Shown here: positions 12,508-25,209 of the stretch, in pieces | Layout of the letters: each line of letters begins with the position of its first letter | How positions within the stretch are numbered: the first letter of the stretch is position 1 | NCBI GenBank assembly: GCA_017354895.1 | Contig: CP071498.1 | Location: forward strand, 434,001-498,000 | Source: Podospora comata | Taxonomy: Eukaryota; Ascomycota; Sordariomycetes; Sordariales; Podosporaceae | Reading direction: 5' to 3' | Length of the DNA stretch: 64,000 bases | Position numbers and translations under genes: made by a program | Notes under the pieces: model-generated | Told to the model about the DNA's origin: nothing | Databases searched by the model: none | The model's input: only the letters and a program-made list of their open reading frames with translations

Positions 12508-12897
12508 ATGGTATATTTCATTCCATGTCTTGTTGCGACATAAGAGTAAAAGCTAATGATGGTGAACAGTCCGCCCTTTTCAACCTCCAGTCACTCCTCC
12601 TTGTAATCCTCCTCCTAATCTGGTACTTTCACCCCTCACTTTCACCGTCCTATAGGATTTTCATACTAACTCACGACAAAGCACATGCGCCCACGTCCAC
12701 CAAATCTTCCCCGCCATCCTCGACAGAAACAAGACCGGCCTTATGGGTGTCTTTTGGAAGTCAGCCAGGATCGGTGAGAGACTGAGCCCGTACATGAGTT
12801 TGTGGTGTCTCTTCATGGCTGTGAGTCAAACTCGTGCTCTTTTACAGTTATGACATGTGCTAATGAGGAACAGGGCTCCATCTTCCTCAGCTCTTAA
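12508..12897 (+). CDS. KSH1: KISH/TMEM167 family secretory-pathway membrane protein
   Basis: Small Golgi/early-secretory membrane protein, essential in yeast, of 72 residues built from four tiny exons: 12508-12510, 12570-12622, 12682-12820, 12874-12897. Introns are 59, 59 and 53 bp with clear branch points (TACTAAC at about 12664; GCTAAT in the first and last). The first exon contributes only the ATG. The joined product begins [20 protein letters not shown], then [37 protein letters not shown], and ends GSIFLSS, collinear with KISH proteins over the whole length: an N-terminal hydrophobic helix, the DRNKTG loop, the FWK.ARIGER.SPY motif and a second hydrophobic helix. Every phase fits and the length equals the family norm. 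No single open frame reveals it because no exon exceeds 139 bp. Confidence 0.95.
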
Positions 12898-15800
12898 ACT
12901 AGCTTTGATAGGAGGAAAACAGATTGGTGGTTTAGGTATATAATAATTGCCTTTGGTTTGGCGATATCACGGCGTTGGGTTTTGGTTTCTTCTTACACAA
13001 CACTTACACCAAGCAGTAATGAGACAGTGGTGGATATGCGGTGGGGAGACCGGTTGTTTGCCTTGCGCAGGCATGATGATGAGGACAAGATCATCAAAAG
13101 AGAAAACTAATTTAACATTTCTCAACCAATTCCCAGACTCTTTCACGTTTATGCCGGCTCTAGAATATTTGTTTCTTGTATCTTCACGATAGTTGTGGGT
13201 TGGCTTCCTTCAACGGTATGCGTCTTAGGTGGCCTTCTGGAACTGGACAGGATATAACGACAATGTCAGATAGGAAATGAGATGAGCCTCACCAACACCG
13301 GCCATCTAAACTCATATGATGGAAATGGAGGGGAGTGTACATAAGCGAGGCCTCTCCACCATCTTCCCTAGACCAACGATCGCCAATACGTTTTGCTGCC
13401 CTTTCCGAGCTTCTCAAAGCAAAAAGCCACTTTTGTTGTTTGTTTCCTGTGCAGGGACAAAAATTATCTTGTTAGACAGAGCGGTCAATGCCCGTCGGCC
13501 GCTTGGCCACCTTCTCGGGATCCATCCGGAGAATTATCCCAAAAAGTGGCGGCCAGGAATATGGCCCGTTGAGATTCTCAAAGGAAACACGGGTAGGAGA
13601 CTGAGTTTGCGGCCATGGGCTTTGGGGATTTTTTTTCAGATGAAAACTTGAAATCGGCCTGATGATTGGGTCGAGGGACGAGTCCGAGGTTGTGACTTGG
13701 GCCGTGGTGATGTGACGGGTGGTCGGGATGGTAGGTCCACGGGTTGATAGTAAACAGTCTTGCGAGAACTCGGTACCAGGTTGGGAGGTGTGCTCGGTTC
13801 GAAGTATCATGGCAAACATTGGGGGCTGAAGACTGGGAATTGAGCAAACTGCATAAAATTGTTTCTGAACTGCAAAATTCAGGACTCATTTCTGCATGTG
13901 ATTGAGCTCGTGGTGCTGGTGGTTAGCATCTCCTACCACCATCTATCTGGCTTGGGTGGCCTCGACATTTGGCCTCAGCCTTGGAAAATCTCATCACATC
14001 CAGGCCTCTACACCATCATTTTGATATGACCTTTCTCTTCACCCAAAGATCCTCGCAGCGTCTTCACCCCTCTCTCCGTCCCGTCCTGCCTACCAGCAGC
14101 AACGCAATGCAGCTTGCGTAGGAGTTTGCTCCTCACCGGTAAGTCACCACCCTTTCACCGAGCAGATGTCATCATTCAACCCGCAACCCTCGATCATGTT
14201 GTCCGCGCACAAACAGTCGCTACCAACACAGCGGTAGCCCGTGAACATAGGAAACCCCGCCCCCCCCCAGAGCCATGTCGTAGCCACCCTGCAAGTACCC
14301 ATCTCGATCACTTTTACCAGAGTAAGGGAACTTTGAGCTCGATATCAACTTCCTCATGCGAGCACCCATCTTGATCACCCCCTCCTTCCCCGCTCTGGTA
14401 AGGTACCTAGTCAGCCTTGATAAACCCCCGGGACTATTCAGAGATATCGACTGCTAAACTGCCGTCTCCCGAAAGATAGATACAACCAACTACCTTGGCT
14501 GCAAGCTCAACCCTGAGCAGACGCAGCGGCTATATGCATCGCAGGAACAAGGAAAAGCAACACGTCCCACTCAGAAACGCCGCAGGCAATGCCAAAGCAA
14601 GTTACCTACCTATCCCGCGTCAAGAATTTGTCTGGTTCTCTAAACGAGAATACCTGTAGTTGTCGCTCCAGCATTCAGGTCTACCAAAGGTGAAGAGACG
14701 TAGGTAGTGGTGTTGTCTCGTTTCAACTTCCATACCCATGTATTACACTAGGTAATCCCTTTCCACATACGGTTCACAGTTCGGTTGCATAACAACCTTC
14801 CCTAACATGAAACCTTGTAGTTCTGCGCTGAAGATCTCCCAGCGCGTCTGACCTTGGTCTGACATGAGAACAACGAAAAGAAAGAAAAAAAGTGTCGGTG
14901 CCGTTGCGGTGTCCATCGACCCCCCCGACTCCGCCCCTGGCGGCATGTCCGGATTGCGGGGCCGGGCATAGTCATGCGGGGTCCGTAAATTCGAGGGCAG
15001 AAAAAGCAATGAGAATGGTAAGGTCATGAATATTTGTGCCTCTCCATGGTTATCATATATTTGTGCCTCTCCATGGTTATCATATATTTGTGCATGGTTG
15101 AACTGTTCCGCAGCCGTGCACTGATCCCAATGAGGCGGTTTGAGAAGGAGAACCCCAGATGCAATTAGGGCTAAAAGGGTCCGAGGTGTGTGTGTGGATG
15201 GGTGGGGGGTCAGTGGTGGTGGATCGGCCCGGGTGGGGAGAAGGGGGGGGTGAGTGTTGACCCTCGCCGAACACTTCACCTCACATGGACAGGTTGAACC
15301 CAACAAGCTCGCCTCAAACTTGACCAAAAAGAAACATGGTAAAAGCCTGAAGCAAAAATCTGTGCGTAAGCAGAAAACAAGTGTTTCCAGTAAAAGCTGA
15401 ATGAATGGCATAACAGTTGCCGGCTTGGCTTTGTGTGAAGTTGTATTGCAATGTCTTGTGTTGGATTCGAGGTCTGGTTTCCTTTGGTATCAGATTGGTA
15501 TGTACTTTTTTTTCTCCCCAATTCTTGTGTCTAGAACATCCAAGTTCCACCGGATGGGTAGGTGATTGGACTTGTCTAGACGTTTGGCCCCAACCCCGCT
15601 CGATCATTTCTGTGATCCGACACACCCACGGTGGTGTCTTAGGTAGACAGAAGGCATATATTCGATGGCGGGGGGTGTAATTGATCGAACAAATCCAGAA
15701 GCAGATCTACCTCGGGCCGCATTGTTGGGCTTATTGTCACTTGTAGTAAAAAGCCATCCGGTCCTATCAAATCTTTCAGCCGCCTCGAAAAAAAAAGCGT

Positions 15801-18800
15801 TAGCTATCATTGCTATTCGGATGGCTATGACTCGTGGTCGATCTCCAACAACTTCTGGTCAGAAGAGAGTTGACACCAAGACAACAACGTCTTGTTTGAT
15901 CAGATTCCTGTTTTGCCTTGCTTCAGGCTCCATCTTTCTGACAACACACTTCGCATCGTCGCATCCGCAGGAAAGCCCTTGGGGTGTGTGACTGGTAACA
16001 AGAATGTCCACCGACGGTCAGGAAAGACGCAACTTTACACATTAGGGCAAAAAGGTCTGACTCCAAAAAGGCAGCCCGCATCAAAGTGTGGTGGCACCAG
16101 AGAGCTAGGTGCAGCAAGCATCAAGTATAGTGATTTGTTCTTGTTGCTTTTTAGTGTCTGTGTAGTGACAATGTCGCTGGCCGGTGATGAACGACCGAGC
16201 GTTGCCGCCACTCACCACTGGTCGAGCCTGGGCCTCAGCTTATCGCGTCAGAGGCCGTCTGTTTAGTTTCATGCCGAGCTGCGCTGGAGTTGCATCGCGA
16301 GCTGAGTTGTTGCGCAGCGTGCTTTCTTGGTGAGAAAGCAGATCGTGGATCGTTGCCGGTGGTGGCCAAAAGAGGTTGCATTCTCTTCTTATCACCAGAC
16401 AATCCCGTGACCCGTGTCCGCGCGTGGACGACGATGGCGGTGGTGGGCCTTGGTCATCTGGCTACTGACGATCGCAGCTGGCGCCGTTCTGATGAGGTTC
16501 TGCATGGCCAAATGGGCAATTTGAACATGCAGGTAGGCCCCCCCTGGAGAACACCCCCGGACTCCCAATCTCTCCATCCGTAACCCAAGACCGGTCCGCC
16601 GAATGATGAAATCGGCAGAACCGGCCTCGTCAAGGCTTGGGAAGATTTGCCAAACTGCGGGTTCGCCATGTGGCCGTGGTTCTGGGATATTTAGGGGGAT
16701 CCGCCCACATCTGGCAATCTCGAAGCCCGAAGCTGGGCTATCCCGGCGCTGTGGTATCGAGACCAGGGGGGGAGGGGCGTGTGCAATGTGAGAATTTGAC
16801 CTTCATCATCAGACCACGACCGACCGACCACCAGATGACCAGCCCTCCAGTCTCTGGAAGAGGCCACAAGCGAGGCAACAGAAACAACCTACTTATCAAG
16901 ACCCATCACGAACAAGAAAGAGAGAACAGATCATCATGTCCATCGAATGGCAGCCAGGAGGTGTAAGGAGGATGGTGAAAGGGGTCTTCTTCTTGGTGGA
17001 TGTCGTTTCTTCTTCACCTTCAGAGGTCCCCGAAGGTGTGCCCAAAGCGGTTCGAGATTTCAGCTCTGCGGCTGATATCGATTGCTGGATAATATTGAGT
17101 GCTCTGTAGGTCTGGTCTGGTCTAAGCAGTGGAAAAGACTTATTTGAGCTGACAGCTGCTAATGCAGGAAGCAGCCAAACTAATGCAGCAAAGGGGAATT
17201 CCAAGCGGGCATTATCCGTCCCATTCGCGGAAATACACACATCGCACCAAGAAAAGAAAGCACTGCCAGGTTTGATCTGATGTCGAAGATGCTGGGGCCC
17301 TTTGAGTTGAAGTGTGGCTGGAAAGCAGCGCGGGATGATCCAGTCGTGCGGGTCGCTTGGTGGTGGTTATTGGGGATGCGGCACCATGCTCGATGGAGAA
17401 GGCGGTGTCTCAGATGCCCTAACCTGTGTGTGCTGACCCATCAGCAGGGAGTCAGCACATCAACATTTGCTTTTGGAATTCATCGTGGAACTGCCCTGCT
17501 TTTGTAAATGGATATGGAGGGAAAGCATCACGTGTGATCCTCGGAAACCGCGTGTGGTACGGTCCGGTCCCATTTCTCGTCTCTTCCTTTCTTTTTCTCT
17601 TGGGTATCCAAAGATGAGTCAGTCTGATTGTCTGGATGCATATCGAGATGCTTTCGCCGCCCGCCTCCTGCAGAACGAAAGCAAGCAAGACGCAGGAGGA
17701 TGCAGATGGCAGAAATTTTCTTGCCTGTCCATGTTGACGCCCCCAAAAGGCTTCCAAGCTTCTGCGAGATCTGATGGCTCGTCTTTCCAGAACCACAGCA
17801 TGTCTCGCCCTTTTATTATGTCGTTGTCCACGGGCATACCGAACGGCACATGCAATACGAGATTGACCAAAAGAACGGGCATCGTCCAAGCCAAGGGATG
17901 GCCATCGTGGGTTGAATCGCTCGAAAGACACAAAAAAAAAAAAAAAAGACTGTCGATCTCTCTTTGATCGAGCCACAACCCCCTTGGCTCCGGGGATGGA
18001 ATGCTTCGTAATGGAAAATCCAGATCATTCCATGTTCCGGTCTTATTATTCAATGGTTAAAAGTATGACTGCAGCGTTCCATGGTTATTTCCGCACGGTA
18101 TAAGAAAAAAGTAAAGATATCAGCGCCAGGCCCGGCGTACCAACCTCACCCGGCAGCGAGGCTGGTGTCATGTTCGTCTGTGCTGGGCCGTCCACAGTTG
18201 GCGCCAGGCTTATGTTACCACCACCCACAAGAGCTGCAAGTTGGCCATCTAGTGGACCGCTTCGCTCCGAAAAAGCCTCCGAGTGCCGTGGACGATGCTA
18301 ATCCCATAGCTTGGCTCCTTGTAGTATGAGATGGGCGAGCAGTGTCGTGGCGGGAGCTATGATGATGGATAGAGCGCCCAAAGGGCTGGCGCCATGTTTA
18401 TGAAGCTGCATTGATTTTGGGGAGGATTAATTCGAGACCGGCGCCAATTGCGGCCCGCCGAAGGGCTGTGTGTGAGAGAGAGTGTGTGCTGCCCTGTGTG
18501 ATGTGTGACGGGTGATGGGCAGCGGATGGCAGGATTGATGATGGCCGACGGCCCCTTTTGTTCCAAAAATGCTTGGAGGATGGGGCACTGACCTTACATA
18601 CCTACCATACCGTCCAAGGTGACAGGTTGATAACACCGGAACAGGCGATTTCGGTGCCCGTGACTTCAACCTCTGGTCAGCACAGAGGGTACGGCAGAAT
18701 GTCCCATCCTTGGTTCGTGATCCACCGGCGATAATGATAATCACTTACAAGAAAACACGGGCCAACGGCAGGGTTGAAGGTTAATGGACGTAGGGCAGAA

Positions 18801-20555
18801 CCCAAGAAGATGGAAGGAATGAATCGTGAGGCTCGGCCCAGTGACCGTTGGAAAGAAGCAGAACCAAACCTTGGAGATGTTCCAGAAGACCGACTTCAAC
18901 GAGCGGGAGGTAGTGAAATGGGTTCCGTAGGTTCCGTTTTTGCTTGCCTCGTTATCGCCGGCCCCATCGTTGCAGATCTCGACGACCACTCCTTAAAAAA
19001 AAAATCAGATCCGGCTCCCGAGGTTGGAGGCTGGTGGTAACCTTGAGGCTGGCATGTCGCTCATTGCTGGGCCTGACGACACATGTTCTGACTGTGACTG
19101 ACTCTTCATGATGAAGCACCGCAGGTCGCAAGCCAACGAGGGCGGTGCCTGCTGCCGATGCCCACTGCTGCCCGCTGCTGCCCATGGGAAATACCATCCG
19201 CCTCCTCCTCGGCCGGGAAGGCACAGACCAGAGAGTCAATGCCAAGGAACCAGGGGGGCGTGTGATTATCACACCAAAATGTTCTTTGAATGCCAGGATG
19301 CAGCTAGCACGCCTGGATACTCCGGTGCGGCACCCTCTGTTTTGGGACAGTGGGAGTAGGCGGTATGGTGTGTGGGTTCAAGTTCCTCCATTTCTCGTCT
19401 TTCCGCAATCCATCCATCCACTCGCTCGCTCCATGCTCCATCTTCGTGTCACTCTTTCACTCACTGTTTCTCCCTCTCCCTTATTTTTTGTGATCTTTTT
19501 TTTTTTTGCCATCCCTCCAACAAAAAGGACGCGCTGTCACGCTCACTTTGGCTCGCTTTCTCTCGCTTTTCCCTCTCTCGTGTACTAATCTCATTAATAT
19601 CACGGCCGCTGCTCCCACGGCCCCATCTCACTCACCCGTTTGTTTCCTCTCTCGCTCCTTCTCATTATATTTATTACTTCTTCCGTCGTCTTCCCCCCTC
19701 CACTTGTCTGCCTCTTCCGGCCGCTCGCCATTCACCCCACCAGCTACACCACAGGCACATATAGACAGACATTTCATTGTCGTGGTGCATGCTGTTGCAG
19801 CACTGAGAATCCCCGAAACTGATACAACTCCGACACCGCCCAGCAAAGCAGTCTGACCCAACACCAACAACCGCCCACCGCCTCACACTCACCTCCTCCT
19901 GTGTGGCCCACTGGCTGTGCTGTGCTGTGCTGCGACACCACGACATAGTAGATTCATAGAGCGCAAGCTTGCGTGTGGAATTAGAACCGAGTGCAAGGAA
20001 TATAGAGAAAGGAAGAGAGAACAACCCCTGGATCACGACGAGGTCGAATCAGCTTCTCCCATCGCTGTCCAGGAAGACCACTTGAGAAACTAGGAAACTT
20101 GCAGGTTAGCCGACACTTTTCCCTCCCCCCTTTTGGTTCCGCTTCACCTTCGTACAATCAAGGACTTGGACCTGTACACAACCGTATCCCGCTGCTACAG
20201 TGCTCCGTCGAGGGTCCTCTCCTGTTCCGACCAACAGCGCGGCCGTGGCTACATTGCTTCATGCACGCTCCCGATCTCACGAGACCTCGTCTTCCATGGA
20301 GACTGTGTTGCCCACTGCTTTGTTTGCCTGCTCTCCACGCTCCCTGCACCTTTTCCCCATTTCTTTTCCCACTTGATTGCGTCGACGCCGTTGGATTCAT
20401 GCTGACCCGCTCCCAAGTTAATAGATATATAAAAGCTGCGGCCTCTGCCCCACGTTGTCATTGCTCCTTGAAAAGGGGCTTGATCTGATCGGAATTTTAC
20501 GACAAATTCACCCAGCCCACAGATACATAAGGTCGTGGCTGTCAACAGTTGGAAA
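12898..20555. other. Long gene-poor region (about 7.7 kb)
   Basis: No gene could be supported on either strand. Open frames are short, lack family motifs and do not join through good splice sites. The GC content looks like the rest of the window, so there is no sign of an AT-rich, mutated repeat block. The right end (about 19.35-20.5 kb) is strongly pyrimidine-rich on the plus strand and is probably the promoter and long 5' leader of SOK1. The rest may hold non-coding transcripts or very short multi-exon genes that I cannot see. Confidence 0.5.
15031..15093. repeat. Short tandem repeat, 27-bp unit, about 2.3 copies
   Basis: TATTTGTGCCTCTCCATGG starts at 15031 and recurs at 15058 with the same 27-bp spacing. 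A third partial copy (TATTTGTGC) starts at 15085. Copies one and two are identical, so the duplication is recent. Confidence 0.85.
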
Positions 20556-22607
20556 ATGGGCGAACAACGTGCCGGAGGACTCGAAAGCCACATGCCTACC
20601 CATAGGAGAAACGATTCGGCCACGGGCGAGGAGCCCATGCCAGACGCCCCCTCGGAAACCCGTGCGCCGCCAGCCGAGCCTGAAGTCCAGCCATCACTGA
20701 GGGAAGTCCCTCCTGCTCAGGATCTGCCCCGTGGGACACAGGATATCAACGCCAATGGGTCACTTGCCACACCAGTAGTCGGTCGTCCTTCGCCTGGACT
20801 GTCTAGAAACCCGTCCTCCTGCTCAACCAACTCCAACGAGAAGGTCAATGCCGAATATCTAACCGAAGGCCCCAACCGGAGACCGCCACCCACCCGTCGC
20901 TCCTCACCACAACCCGCGCGCCCGCTCGAGCCACCAGTAACCAAGAGCACGTTAAGCGAACTCGATGTCACCAAGATAATACACAATCCCAAGCTCAGGC
21001 ATGACATCAACTATGATCCCGAGCTCCATTTCCGCCCCAACTTGGACGGTGAAAAAGGGAGGAGAAAACAGGAGAAGGCCAATCAGTTTTGGAATGCGCT
21101 GCTGGACCAGCTGATTCTGTTTGTGATGGACCGGGAAACCTTCATGAGCAGGTATGCTGATGGGAAATGGTGCCTCCCGGCACTCCTCACTGCGGTTCGG
21201 GACATCATCGAGACATTGGTACCGCAGCGGGATCGGGAACTCCTGAACGAAGGGCTGAATGTGGATCTCCTGATGCAGCAATTCAACCGTGGCGTTGCCG
21301 ATCTCGAGGCCCTAGCATCGTGGCTATCGGCTGTTTTGAAGCTGCACTGTGCTCCGATGCGCGACGAATGGGTGGATGAGATGTACCAGGAGCTCAGCAA
21401 CGGGAACCGCAACAACGATCCAGCCGAGCTTGTAAAGGGTATGAGGAGTTTGCTGAGTGTCTTGGAGGCCATGAAGTTGGATGTTGCCAACCACCAGATA
21501 CGATGCCTGCGTCCGGTGTTGATCGAGGACACTGTGCATTTTGAGCAGCGCTTCTTTATGAAGAAGATCCAGTCCAGAAAGCTCAGCGTATTACCGGCCA
21601 GGGAATGGTACAAGGCTGCTCAGAACAACGCCGAACGGATATATCAGCACTCGCCCATGCCTCATGCGCAAGCCTTTGGCAACATGTCCGTCTTTTTCGA
21701 TGCTCTTTCCCGACTCGTTCTTCCTACCACCCGGTCAGAGACCACGCCGTGCACATTTGTCTTTGATGAAGACCGCCTTCTCAAGCTACGCTCCGACATG
21801 TACGACAGCATCTGCTTGGAGATTTGCATGCGCAAGTTCGAGGACTTGGACCGTCTCTCCAAGATCACTCATCTGTCCACCAGGGTACCATCATATGTCC
21901 GTGAGGAAGGGGCTCTGAGCAATCGGTCATCGGGCGAGTTCGTCTTTGTGTCTTCTCGGCCTTCGAGTTTTGTCTTTAGCGACCGGGGATCTACCTTCTC
22001 GTCGCCTCGCAACTCGGGCGAGTTGTGCGCTCAACCAAGCATGGACTTTGCCGGGTCCCGGACCAAGGCTCTTGACTTGTACAACTCGCTTCTTGCGCTT
22101 CTTCACACGGCACCCCCCGCCAACACCTCCAGAGAGAAGTGGAGAGGTCTTGCCGACTCGGTTGCCCTCCAGATCTTGCGCTACGTCAATGCGCCACCAT
22201 CCCTTCCCGGATTCGAGGACCAGATCCGGAATGCCGTGACAAATATCGAGGAGGAACTCTTCCAGGAGGTTGAAGCGCAGTTCCAGCAACGATTGCTCGC
22301 CGAGCTGGCCAAGCGGGTGAACGAGTTCAAGCACATGTCTGCTGTCTCGCTCTTCTCTGTCGCCACTGGCGGTCGCATCATGGGAGCCAACCGTCCCAGC
22401 GAATCATTGCGCGATCGCAACAATGGCTTGTTTGGCGAGAGGGCCCCCCGCGATCCCCGCGAGGAAGCTGGCATCGACGACATGGCCGTCCGCCTGGCGC
22501 ATCTTGGTGTTCTTCATTGGAGGGTTTGGGCCCTGCTGGCGTACGAAGACTCGATTGAGGAAGAGATGATTGATGCAGCTGCTGTCCCAGTTTTTGAGGC
22601 AGCGTGA
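20556..22607 (+). CDS. SOK1: SOK1/T-complex 11 (TCP11) family protein
   Basis: Cytoplasmic/nuclear protein of 683 residues. Yeast SOK1 was found as a high-copy suppressor of loss of cAMP-dependent kinase, so a role in the PKA/growth pathway is expected from the family. Start: the first ATG in frame is 20556 (MGEQRAGG); the open frame begins slightly earlier without an ATG. About 130 N-terminal residues are Pro/Ser-rich and disordered. The TCP11 domain then runs from about 135 (TKIIHNPKLRHDINYDPELH) through ANQFWNALLDQLILFVMDRE, DIIETLVPQRDRELLNEGLN, LKLHCAPMRDEWVDEM, IRCLRPVLIEDTVHFEQRFF to the C-terminus. A Ser-rich loop (about 455-500) interrupts it. No intron is needed in the coding part. 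Confidence 0.93.
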   Translation: MGEQRAGGLESHMPTHRRNDSATGEEPMPDAPSETRAPPAEPEVQPSLREVPPAQDLPRGTQDINANGSLATPVVGRPSPGLSRNPSSCSTNSNEKVNAEYLTEGPNRRPPPTRRSSPQPARPLEPPVTKSTLSELDVTKIIHNPKLRHDINYDPELHFRPNLDGEKGRRKQEKANQFWNALLDQLILFVMDRETFMSRYADGKWCLPALLTAVRDIIETLVPQRDRELLNEGLNVDLLMQQFNRGVADLEALASWLSAVLKLHCAPMRDEWVDEMYQELSNGNRNNDPAELVKGMRSLLSVLEAMKLDVANHQIRCLRPVLIEDTVHFEQRFFMKKIQSRKLSVLPAREWYKAAQNNAERIYQHSPMPHAQAFGNMSVFFDALSRLVLPTTRSETTPCTFVFDEDRLLKLRSDMYDSICLEICMRKFEDLDRLSKITHLSTRVPSYVREEGALSNRSSGEFVFVSSRPSSFVFSDRGSTFSSPRNSGELCAQPSMDFAGSRTKALDLYNSLLALLHTAPPANTSREKWRGLADSVALQILRYVNAPPSLPGFEDQIRNAVTNIEEELFQEVEAQFQQRLLAELAKRVNEFKHMSAVSLFSVATGGRIMGANRPSESLRDRNNGLFGERAPRDPREEAGIDDMAVRLAHLGVLHWRVWALLAYEDSIEEEMIDAAAVPVFEAA

Positions 22608-23230
22608 GAAGCCGCCTAAAGATTTCCCGAGTGGTTCTTGTTCGACAAACTCTACTATTACATTTTTTAATGGATTGCCCACAACAAATCCTGCTCCATC
22701 GTTTTCGACACCTTTTTTTTTTCTACTTTTGGGTTTTCCATTTACATCTCATCAGTCTCTCCCTCGCTCTGTTGTTTTTTCTTCTGTTGTTTCTATTGTG
22801 GAAAAAAATTGGTATACCCCCTCTATCTTATCGAAGTTTAATTTGCATTTCTTTTCTCAAGGTTTTATTTTTTTTTCTGCGCATGTCTGCTTGACATTGT
22901 CGTGGAGACCGAGAGTTAAAGATACCGGCGTTTTCTCTATATATATCTATATATTTTTTTAACATACACAGCATTGGAGTTTTTTGTTGTTTGTTTTTGA
23001 CTTTTCTGTTTTTTTTTTTTTGCTTTGTTGTCTTGGATTTTGGCAGTCTGTTACAAGTTGAGGGGAATGTGGTTGGTGGTTGGTGACAAAAGCAAAGAGT
23101 TCTTTTTTTTTGATCCCCATCACTCTTTCGAGACTGTTGTTGGTGTGTGTGGTAGTGGGTTGGGAGGATATGTTTTGTGTTTTTTTTGGGGGGAGGTGGG
23201 AGGGGCAAGGGAATGGGAAGCAAAGATACC

Positions 23231-23231
23231 G

Positions 23232-23262
<31 letters not shown>

Positions 23263-23270
23263 CGTTGTTC
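23231..23270. repeat. (TTG/GTT)n microsatellite
   Basis: About 13 nearly perfect GTT triplets, interrupted once by GTC. Simple-sequence repeat downstream of SOK1. Confidence 0.9.
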
Positions 23271-24742
23271 TACTTGTTTGTGTTGCGTTGTGTGTGTTGC
23301 ACATGTGGGTGTGTGTGTTACTCTGGAGTTGGGAGGGAGGAAAGAAGAAAAAGGGGAGGTGTTTGGGGGGGATAGCATATCGCCGATTGCAGGTCATTTC
23401 GCATAGCAGAGAGCATAGCCCAGGGGATAAGAAAGAGAAATTAGATGTTGTTTACCACTCACTGGGATTTTTGTACACTTGGGTGCCAGCGAGACACAGA
23501 TCTTGGACATGACACTGAGATTAACGGGTTTGACTTTCACAGAGACCGATCACACAGACACAGACACAGTTATTACACCGCAACCACCAAGGTTAGCAGC
23601 AACCCCAACCCAAATGGCGAGCAAGCAAGCAAGCACAGAGGTAAGACAGCTAGCAGCAAGCAGTCTTTTTCCCAATCTGGACCGCCGAACAACTTTTCAC
23701 CATCTTTGCTTATGAGTTCAAGACCACGCCACTCCTTTTAGAAGAGACAACCCCCCGGATATCACAGCTTGGTTGCTTGTTAAACCTGGGGGGCGAAACA
23801 CAGACGAATGTCACTGTCAGAAGGGGCGGTGAGGAGTCAGTGAGAAGAAGAATGGAAGGCTTCTAGAAAGCAGGGGGGGGGAAGGAGGAAGAGATTGTAA
23901 TGATGCGCGTGGAGACTTTTTTGTTTCGAGAATGGGGTGGCGGAAACTCACTCCATCATGTTTTGGGATGGTGGTCAAGTGGTTGGGTTAGGTGTATGGG
24001 GGAGTGAAGATTGTGAAACAAGGGGGGTGGTGAGGTAACAAGTTGTCGGTGCTCGGTGGTGGTGGTGGTGGTGGCCGGGTCTGTGGGTTTTGGGTGGTGG
24101 TGTCAATGCGGTTATGAAGTACAATGTCCGCTTTTAGATGAGATGTGTAGGTTTTCTTAAGAAACAAAATTATTTGTCGTTTGATTCATGCGAAACTGCA
24201 GATACTATCGGATGGATGGTGGGCTGGGGAATTAGGAGACGAGCTGTCTGCGGGAGAAGGTTTCTGGAAGGGTACCGAAACCAACCAACCCCTGGATCTT
24301 ACCAATTGGGATGGATACCTTGAAAAAAACCGCATTATTGATCGGGCATCGACCAAGATGCGGGTGATATCCTGCGTTCAATGTGAGATATTTATAATCA
24401 TTCAATGATCAGAGGTTTCCCCCCATCAACAGCCTCGTTTTCAGCTTTCCCTCAAGGGAGGGGTGGCCCTAACAGCTCCCCAACACCCAAAAACGCCCAT
24501 TGCCTGTTCCTGCCTTTCCGCCTTCTCCCTTTGGATCATGACTCCTGATTTGGATCGATACCTACGCCCGGTTTCTATATCTCCCTCAACCAACAAACGC
24601 GGAGGTGGCTTTCACACAGTCCGCAGCCCGGTGTGTGTGTGTGGGAGAAGTAGGTTTGGATGCAGGTCCCGTCACACAACCGATCATCGGCATCGGGGCT
24701 GTCGGTATCGAAGAATTCGTGGGGGAGCCGATCATTACAGCA

Positions 24743-25209
24743 TCATAAAATGTAATAATGATGGTGCGCCGGACACGGGAGGAACGGGATCCTACACACC
24801 ACCAAAAACGCCCCGAACATCGTGATTTGAAATAGTTCATCCTCGATCGTCGCCTTGGTCACCTCTTCTGTCTGGCGAGGCTGGCTAGGCTCGAGGATCT
24901 CATTGGCCAATCCCCGCAAGAAGGGAATATCTCTCATATCTTCAAGGCCAATGTACCTTAGACGTCTTACGCCCACAACACCCATCGGTATTGTCCTGAC
25001 CACCTGAATCTTGGTGATGATCGCGAAGAAGTGAGGCGGGCCGGGCAACCAACTAACTCATCAGCATATTGCTCGTGACCACGCCCAACGCCCAAGAGAA
25101 GAGAGATGAATCCGCCCTCGGCGGTCCAAGACTTCAATTTCTGGTCAAACACAAGAAAAGCAATGCACAACTCAAACGGGCTAACAAAAAAACTCGTTAT
25201 AGTATGCAC
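24743..25209 (-). pseudogene. Possible decayed small membrane-protein gene
   Basis: Two overlapping leftward frames look protein-like. One (from 25209) starts at an ATG and reads VSPFELCIAFLVFDQKLKSW then GGFISLLLGV, a plausible membrane helix pair. The other (24743-25048) reads FFAIITKIQVVRTIP, then DMRDIPFLRGLANEILE and IEDELFQITMFGAFLVV. They lie in different frames with no acceptable intron between them, so this is either a disrupted gene or chance. No family recognised. Confidence 0.2.

Noticed and set aside
16896-17976. Several 100-170-codon frames in the gene-poor region, including one with a hydrophobic start
   Set aside because: No conserved motifs, no compatible splice sites, overlapping open frames on both strands.
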